From Xanthomonas sp. Leaf131 (lineage in GTDB: Bacteria > Pseudomonadota > Gammaproteobacteria > Xanthomonadales > Xanthomonadaceae), in the NCBI RefSeq assembly GCF_001423495.1, contig NZ_LMOG01000018.1:1-64000 (forward strand): DNA of 64,000 bases, in the 5' to 3' direction. The position numbers were made by a program, and so were the translations under genes. Below the pieces are notes generated by a model. The model was not told where the DNA came from and made no database searches. It saw only the letters and a program-made list of their open reading frames with translations. This document shows positions 58,998-64,000 of this stretch, one piece after another (position 1 is the stretch's first letter; each line of letters starts with the position of its first letter).

Positions 58998-59852
58998 TCG
59001 GGGTTTGCCGAGGCAATGCAGATGCCTGGTTGAAAGTGTCGCAGCCAAGAGCGATTAATAGAACGGAGCGAGCGGTCAAAACAAGAGCGAGCGGTCGTCT
59101 GGCGGTGAGCGTAGTGGTTTTGTTGGTCGCCTCTTGTTGGGTGCACTCAGAAGTCCAGGTCACAAGCTGAGTCGGTCGAGGGCACGGTGCCCTCACCGCC
59201 CGCGGGACACGCCGCAAGTACGTCCCTGTAGGCTCGGTGGCGGCATCCATGCCGCCCCACGGTCCCGCAATCGGCGAGGACACCGCACCAGACGGTTTGC
59301 GGGTTGCTTTGAGAGAGTTACGCAACCGACCATCTTGACTTGTCCTTGCGTGCGCAAGTGCTCTCAGGATTTGCCTGCTGCCTTTGCGATGCAGTCAACA
59401 GCTTGGTTGGTCGAGCGTGCGGTGCCCTCACCGCTTGCAGGACACGCCGTAAACCCTTCCCTGGGGGCTCGGCGGCGGCATCCATGCCGCCTCACGGTCC
59501 CGCAAGCGGTGAGGACACCGCACCAGACAGTTACTCGGTTGCTTTGTTGAAAGCTGTGCACACCGATTATCTCGACAGGTCCTTGCCCGCCCACCGTCGC
59601 GGGACCTTACGCGGCATGGATGCCGCGTAAGAGCCTACAGGGACGTACTTGCGGCGTGTCCCGCGACGGTGGGCGTCATCCGCCCTGCGGCCAAGTCGCG
59701 GCCAAGCCACAGATAGCGAAGATCCAACTCATCCGCTCTGCAACAGACCGACGTGAAGTCGTTTTATCAGCCGCTCTGAATCAGTGCTGCATGAGTCGGC
59801 AGAGGCTGCGCGCCCGCCTGGCGGTGAGCGCAATGGTGCCCGATTGCCGCGC
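58998..59852. repeat. Repeat-rich intergenic region
   Basis: 855 bp without a credible gene. Two related direct copies (A 59174-59313, B 59409-59550) share GGTGCCCTCACCGC, GGCGGCATCCATGCCGCC and GAGGACACCGCACCAGAC. A third element (C 59588-59675) has 18-bp perfect terminal inverted repeats and an internal palindrome (59607-59630), and carries in reverse orientation an exact 31-nt copy (59631-59661) of A (59205-59235). Likely a nested dispersed element family. Confidence 0.75.
59588..59675. repeat. 88-bp element with 18-bp perfect terminal inverted repeats
   Basis: Arms 59588-59605 and 59658-59675 are exact inverse complements. Inside, TTACGCGGCAT-GG-ATGCCGCGTAA (59607-59630) is a second perfect palindrome. 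No coding capacity; MITE-like in form. Confidence 0.75.
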
Positions 59853-60131
59853 TTACTCTTCGCTCATCGGCGCGACATAGCCATCCGGCTTGTCGGCGTT
59901 GCGCTCGAACAGGAACTTCTGCAATTCGGCTTCCAGAAATGCGCGGTGCTTGGGGTCGCGTGGCGAAAGCCGGTTTTCGTTGATCAGCATGGTCTGGTGC
60001 GCCAGCCACGCTTGCCATGCGGTCTTGCCGATCTGCGCAAACACACGCTGGCCGAGTTCGCCGGGATACGGCACAAAATCCAGGCCTTCGGTGTCGCATT
60101 GCTGGTACTGACAGAACACGGTGCGTGACAT
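59853..60131 (-). CDS. yggX: Probable Fe(II)-trafficking protein YggX
   Basis: 92 aa; ATG at 60131 ([11 protein letters not shown]). Family blocks: [35 protein letters not shown] and [11 protein letters not shown], with Cys7 conserved. Links iron supply and protection of Fe-S clusters. It sits directly after mutY on the same strand, as in E. coli, which makes sense because MutY carries an Fe-S cluster. Confidence 0.96.
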   Translation of the reverse strand: MSRTVFCQYQQCDTEGLDFVPYPGELGQRVFAQIGKTAWQAWLAHQTMLINENRLSPRDPKHRAFLEAELQKFLFERNADKPDGYVAPMSEE

Positions 60132-60185
60132 GCGGATTCCCTTGGGTGCGCGCATAGCGTGCGCGCTTGGAGTGTGAGTGCGCGC

Positions 60186-61283
60186 TTACAGAGCGTCGAG
60201 CAGTTTGCGGATCGGCGCCGGCAGGCCCAGCGCTGCGAGATCGGCGCGGGCCACCCAGCGTAGATCGTCATTGTCGCGCACCGCTGTACGCAGCGCGACC
60301 TTGCGGACGCGCAACGGCTGCAGATGCAGGCGGTAATGGCTGAAGGTGTGCACGATCAACGGCATCTCATCTGCGCGTTCGTAATCACCCTCGATATGTG
60401 TGGCGAACCATATGCGCATGCCGCTATCGGTGTCGGCTTGTGGCAATGTCCAGAGCGAAGCCCAGATGCCGGTCGGCGGGCGGCGTTGCAGCAGGATGTG
60501 TTTGTCTGCGTTTTCCAGCAGCAACGCGGTGGCTTCGCGCTCGGGCAATTGCTTGCCGGGCTTGGGCGTGGGTAGCGCTTCCACCAGCCCGTCGCGGCGC
60601 GCCACGCAATCGTCCTGCAGCGGGCACAGCACGCATGCCGGTTTTGCGCGTGTACATAGCGTGGCGCCGAAATCCATTTGCGCCTGCGTGTAATCGGCCA
60701 GGCGGCCCGCTGGAACATGCGCGACATGTGCAGTGGCCAGCTGCCAGAGCTGCTTTTCGATCACCGGCAAGCCGGGGTAGCCGGCAATGCCATGGACGCG
60801 CGTCAGCACGCGTTTGACGTTGCCATCCATGATCGCGAAGCGGTCTTTCCAGGCCTGGCTGAGGATGGCGCCTGCGGTGCTGCGGCCGATGCCGGGCAAC
60901 GCGAGCAGTGCATCGAAATCGCGTGGCAGCTCGCCATCGTGCAAGGCGACGCATTGCTTGGCGGCTGCATGCAGATTGCGTGCGCGTGCGTAGTAGCCCA
61001 GCCCGGCCCAATGCGCCATCACAGTGTCGTTGTCGGCTGCGGCCAGATCGGCCAGGGTCGGAAAGCTGGCGACGAACTTGTGGAAATACGGAATGACCAC
61101 CGCGACCTGGGTCTGCTGCAGCATGATTTCCGACAGCCACACCCGATACGGCGCGCGCGGATGTTGCCAGGGCAGATCGTGACGACCGTGGCCGTCGAAC
61201 CAGTGCAGTAACGGGGAGACGAAGGCGTCAGCGGTGGGAGTAACGTGTTCGGCTGGCATGAGCTCTGCTGGCGATGACTTCAT
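60186..61283 (-). CDS. mutY: A/G-specific adenine DNA glycosylase MutY
   Basis: 365 aa from the ATG at 61283; an ATG at 61259 (357 aa) is equally possible and has a slightly better purine stretch. Catalytic Glu in WLSEIMLQQTQV, HhH motif LPGIGRSTAGAILS, catalytic Asp in MDGNVKRVLTR, 4Fe-4S ligands in CTRAKPACVLCPLQDDC, and a C-terminal NUDIX-like 8-oxoG sensor (RRPPTGIWASLWTLP). Removes A opposite 8-oxoG. yggX follows after 54 nt; ftsY precedes by 32 nt. Confidence 0.97.
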   Translation of the reverse strand: MKSSPAELMPAEHVTPTADAFVSPLLHWFDGHGRHDLPWQHPRAPYRVWLSEIMLQQTQVAVVIPYFHKFVASFPTLADLAAADNDTVMAHWAGLGYYARARNLHAAAKQCVALHDGELPRDFDALLALPGIGRSTAGAILSQAWKDRFAIMDGNVKRVLTRVHGIAGYPGLPVIEKQLWQLATAHVAHVPAGRLADYTQAQMDFGATLCTRAKPACVLCPLQDDCVARRDGLVEALPTPKPGKQLPEREATALLLENADKHILLQRRPPTGIWASLWTLPQADTDSGMRIWFATHIEGDYERADEMPLIVHTFSHYRLHLQPLRVRKVALRTAVRDNDDLRWVARADLAALGLPAPIRKLLDAL

Positions 61284-61315
61284 AACGGCGGCAGACGCAT
61301 GCAAGCGACTGCCGA

Positions 61316-62992
61316 TCAGCTGCCCAATGCTTCCGGCAGCAAGGCATCGACGAAGGCGACCGGGTCGAACACACGCAGGTCTTCCGGACGCTCGCCGATG
61401 CCGGCGAAGCGGATCGGAATGCCGAACTCGCGCGCCAGCGCGAACACCACGCCGCCCTTGGCGGTGCCATCGAGCTTGGTGACCACCAGGCCGGTGACGC
61501 CGACGGCGGCATGGAACTGGCGCAGTTGCGAGATGGCGTTCTGGCCGGTGGTGCCGTCGATGACCATCAGCACTTCGTGCGGTGCGGCGGCGTCGATCTT
61601 GCCGAGCACGCGGCGGATCTTGCCGAGCTCGTTCATCAGCCCGGTCTGTGTGTGCAGGCGGCCGGCGGTGTCGGCGATCAATACCTCGGTGCCGCGCGCC
61701 TTGGCGGCCTGCAGCGCGTCGAACGCCACCGATGCGGCATCGGCGTTTTGCCCCTGCGCGATCACGGCGACGCCGTTGCGGTCGCCCCAAGCCTGCAATT
61801 GCGCCACCGCAGCGGCGCGGAAGGTGTCGCCGGCGGCCAGCATCAAGCTGTTGCCTTCGTCCTTGAAGCGCTTGGCGAGCTTGCCGATGGTGGTGGTCTT
61901 GCCGACGCCGTTGACGCCGACGGTGAGGATCACGAACGGCTTGACCGAGCGGTCGATGACCAGCGGTTTGGAGACCGGCTGCAGCAGCGCGATGAGATCG
62001 GCGCGCAGCGCTTTGAACATCGCTTGCGCATCGACGAACTCACGCGACTTCATGCGCTTGCGCAGGCCTTCGACCAAGGCGGTGGTCGCACCGATACCGA
62101 CGTCGGCGGTGATCAGTGCGGTTTCGATCTCGTCGAGCAGATCGTCGTCGAGCTTGGGGTTACGCGAGAACAAGCCGCCGAAGCTGCGCGCAAAGGTGCT
62201 GTTGCGCAGACGATCGCGCCAGCCCGGTTTGCCGGCCGGGGCTGCGGGTAACGCATCGCGCTGGCCGACGATGCTGTCGTTGTCCTGGCTGGTCGGCGGC
62301 GGCGTGCTGACGATGACCGGTGCGGTGACGATGGGCGCAGCGACGGCGGGGATTACGGCAACCGGCGAAGCTGCAGACGTCGGCGCAGCAGCAGGCGGCG
62401 CAACGACAGTGGGTGCCGTAGCCGGCGCAGCGGCAGGTGTCGCAGTCGTCAATGGTGCGGCAGGTGCGAGTGCATGAGCAGCACTGTGCGACGGGGTCGC
62501 GGGCGTCGCGGGCGTTGCGGGAGCGGCCGGCTGAGCAGGCGCAGCAGCGGGCAGCACTGGCGCAGTCTGTGGCTGCACGACAACCGGCACCACCACTGGA
62601 GTGGGGGCGACAGGCGTTACAGAGGGTCTCGGATCAGGCAGCGCCTGCAGTGCCGAAGGCGCGGGCGTTGCTGGCGCGGCAGGCGCTGTGGGCACTGCTG
62701 CAATGCTCTGCGCCTGGCCGGTACGCGCGGCGATGTCCTGCGCAAGCTGCTCGGCCGGAGCGGCAGTAGACGGCTCGGCCTGTGCGGGAGCCGGTGTGGC
62801 AACCGATACCGCGACTGGGACGACGGCCGACGTAACGCTCGGCTCGGCAACCGGCATGGCCTCCACCGGCGACACCGGGGTGGCGGCAGACGGTGCGGTC
62901 GGAAATGCGGCTGCCAGTTCTTCCAGGCTGTAGCGCGAGGTACGCGCGCTGTCGGGCGTGGTTGGCTTGTTACGGCGAAAGAAGCTGGCCAT
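61316..62992 (-). CDS. ftsY: Signal recognition particle receptor FtsY
   Basis: 558 aa; ATG at 62992 (MASFFRRNKP). Residues about 40-250 are a low-complexity Ala/Pro/Val/Thr-rich linker. The NG domain follows: LDDDLLDEIETALITADVG, P-loop GVNGVGKTTTIGKLA, DTFRAAAVAQLQ, DTAGRLHTQTGLM, TKLDGTAKGG and FAGIGERPEDL. GTPase that docks SRP-bound ribosomes at the membrane. The linker is not the acidic A domain of E. coli FtsY but a neutral one. Confidence 0.97.
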   Translation of the reverse strand: MASFFRRNKPTTPDSARTSRYSLEELAAAFPTAPSAATPVSPVEAMPVAEPSVTSAVVPVAVSVATPAPAQAEPSTAAPAEQLAQDIAARTGQAQSIAAVPTAPAAPATPAPSALQALPDPRPSVTPVAPTPVVVPVVVQPQTAPVLPAAAPAQPAAPATPATPATPSHSAAHALAPAAPLTTATPAAAPATAPTVVAPPAAAPTSAASPVAVIPAVAAPIVTAPVIVSTPPPTSQDNDSIVGQRDALPAAPAGKPGWRDRLRNSTFARSFGGLFSRNPKLDDDLLDEIETALITADVGIGATTALVEGLRKRMKSREFVDAQAMFKALRADLIALLQPVSKPLVIDRSVKPFVILTVGVNGVGKTTTIGKLAKRFKDEGNSLMLAAGDTFRAAAVAQLQAWGDRNGVAVIAQGQNADAASVAFDALQAAKARGTEVLIADTAGRLHTQTGLMNELGKIRRVLGKIDAAAPHEVLMVIDGTTGQNAISQLRQFHAAVGVTGLVVTKLDGTAKGGVVFALAREFGIPIRFAGIGERPEDLRVFDPVAFVDALLPEALGS

Positions 62993-63196
62993 TGGCAACG
63001 CAATTGGGGAAACCCGAAATTCTACCATCCGGGCTTCGGCTCGCCTTGACGCGACCTTCAGCGCCGCCTCATCCCAACCGGCATCCCGCGCCCCGCATGC
63101 TCGTCGCCAGGACCGCGCAAACCGCAGCCCGGCAGCAACCTGAATCCTGCCGAATTCGGCATTTGTGCCAGCCGTATGTCAGCGCCGATTTTTCGC

Positions 63197-63913
63197 TTAC
63201 AATTGACCCTTGAGCGCGCGGTAATCGCGCGGCGTCATGCCGACCGTGGCCTTGAATTGACGCGCGAACGCGCTCTGGTCGGCAAAGCCGCAGCGTTGCC
63301 CGATGCTGGCGATGCTGTCGTCGCCGTACAGCAGCCGCATCGCCGATTCGATCCGCAGCTTGGTCAGCAGTTGTTGCGGCGTCACCTGGAACACCCGGCG
63401 GAAGTGCCGTTCCAGCTGCGCCACCGACAAACCCGCCAGGTCGGCCAGACTCTGCACGCGCAGGTTGTCGCCGAAGTTGGCCTGCATGTGCTCCATCACC
63501 TGGCTCAAGCGTTCGTAGGCCGAGTGACGGCTGTCGGGCTGGCCCAGATCGCGCGAAATCCCCACGATGCCGACCACTTCGTCGGCCTCGCACAGCGGGC
63601 GCTTGAAGGTCAGGCACCAGCCAGGCAGCCGATTTGGGTACAGGTGCACTTCGAGCTGATTGTCGATGAGCTCGCCGCACAGCACGCGGCGGTCCTGCAT
63701 CATGTAGCTTCCGCCCAACGGCAGCGGGAACACTTCCAGCGGCGAGCGGCCGATGATTTCGCTGCGCAGCTTGCGTCCGAGCCTGCGCACCAGCGTCAGA
63801 TTGCAATGGGTATAGCGGCCCTCGCTGTCCTTGATGAAGAACACCACGTCCGGCAGTGCATCGAACAGCGTCTGCATTTCCAGCGCGGGAAGGTTGAGGT
63901 CCATCGGCGTCAT
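63197..63913 (-). CDS. PAS-AraC family transcriptional regulator
   Basis: 238 aa from the ATG at 63913 (GTG at 63940 in frame). An N-terminal PAS domain (LFDALPDVVFFIKDSEGRYT, RSPLEVFPLPLG, FKRPLCEADEVVGIVGISRD) is fused to an AraC DNA-binding domain with two HTHs (SLADLAGLSVAQLERHFRRV, IGQRCGFADQSAFARQFK, GMTPRDYRAL). Senses a small ligand or cofactor through PAS; target genes unknown. Divergent partner lies outside the window. Confidence 0.92.
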   Translation of the reverse strand: MTPMDLNLPALEMQTLFDALPDVVFFIKDSEGRYTHCNLTLVRRLGRKLRSEIIGRSPLEVFPLPLGGSYMMQDRRVLCGELIDNQLEVHLYPNRLPGWCLTFKRPLCEADEVVGIVGISRDLGQPDSRHSAYERLSQVMEHMQANFGDNLRVQSLADLAGLSVAQLERHFRRVFQVTPQQLLTKLRIESAMRLLYGDDSIASIGQRCGFADQSAFARQFKATVGMTPRDYRALKGQL

Positions 63914-64000
63914 GGTGGCGGTCACGATTGACGGCTGCACGAAAGGTGCGGCCCTGCATTGATCCTAGCGCAAACGCGGGGCTGTGAACCGGGTTGTCGA

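Noticed and set aside
58998..59852. Insertion sequence or coding genes in the repeat region
   Set aside because: No transposase; short frames there coincide with repeats and palindromes.

Overview
The window is chromosomal DNA from a Xanthomonas species (Lysobacterales/Xanthomonadaceae). The decisive evidence is a complete xanthan (gum) operon in the order gumB-C-D-E-F-G-H-I-J-K-L-M followed by gumN, gumO and gumP. It lies just after pheST, ihfA (historically 'gumA'), a MerR-type regulator and tRNA-Pro. Supporting evidence is a type IV secretion effector with the Xanthomonas XVIPCD domain, a maltodextrin locus with a TonB-dependent receptor, a LOV-domain hybrid histidine kinase, and GC-rich coding sequence with many GATTCCC heptads and GTAGGAGCG-type palindromes between genes.

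Layout. (1) 1-2.5 kb: remains of a type IV secretion (vir) locus: an X-Tfe effector-like gene, a truncated and frameshifted virB6, and an AT-richer DUF4189 gene. (2) 2.6-16.8 kb: a maltose/maltodextrin utilisation locus. It holds a GH13 alpha-glucosidase, a TonB-dependent receptor, a GH97 enzyme, a six-hairpin glucoamylase-like enzyme, a sugar:H+ symporter, a GH13 amylase/CGTase-like enzyme and a LacI repressor. An identical 14-bp palindrome-like motif sits upstream of each of its three transcription units. (3) 17-25 kb: translation and nucleoid genes thrS-infC-rpmI-rplT-pheS-pheT-ihfA-merR and tRNA-Pro(GGG), closed by a strong terminator. (4) 25.3-39.5 kb: the gum operon, mostly with overlapping or closely spaced genes, encoding assembly of the pentasaccharide repeat on undecaprenyl phosphate, its decoration, flipping, polymerisation and export. 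(5) 39.5-47.1 kb: a cupin gene, gumN, then a tightly packed set (gumO, gumP, SDR, GT2, small hydrolase-like protein, GT1) that looks like an uncharacterised lipid/glycolipid pathway. (6) 47.4-57 kb: dxs, HNH nuclease, acyl-CoA dehydrogenase, two envelope proteins, tRNA-Phe, an HSL-family esterase, a calcium-loop protein and a methyltransferase. (7) 57.4-64 kb: the LOV kinase, a repeat-rich gap of about 0.85 kb, yggX, mutY, ftsY and a PAS-AraC regulator.

The maltodextrin genes form a coherent route: outer-membrane uptake by the TonB receptor, secreted or periplasmic alpha-glucan hydrolysis (GH13, GH97, six-hairpin enzyme), inner-membrane import by the symporter, and cytoplasmic hydrolysis by the GH13 alpha-glucosidase, all plausibly under the linked LacI repressor. 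No CRISPR array, transposase or rRNA gene was seen. Functional calls come from recognising motifs in translated sequence; no database search was run.
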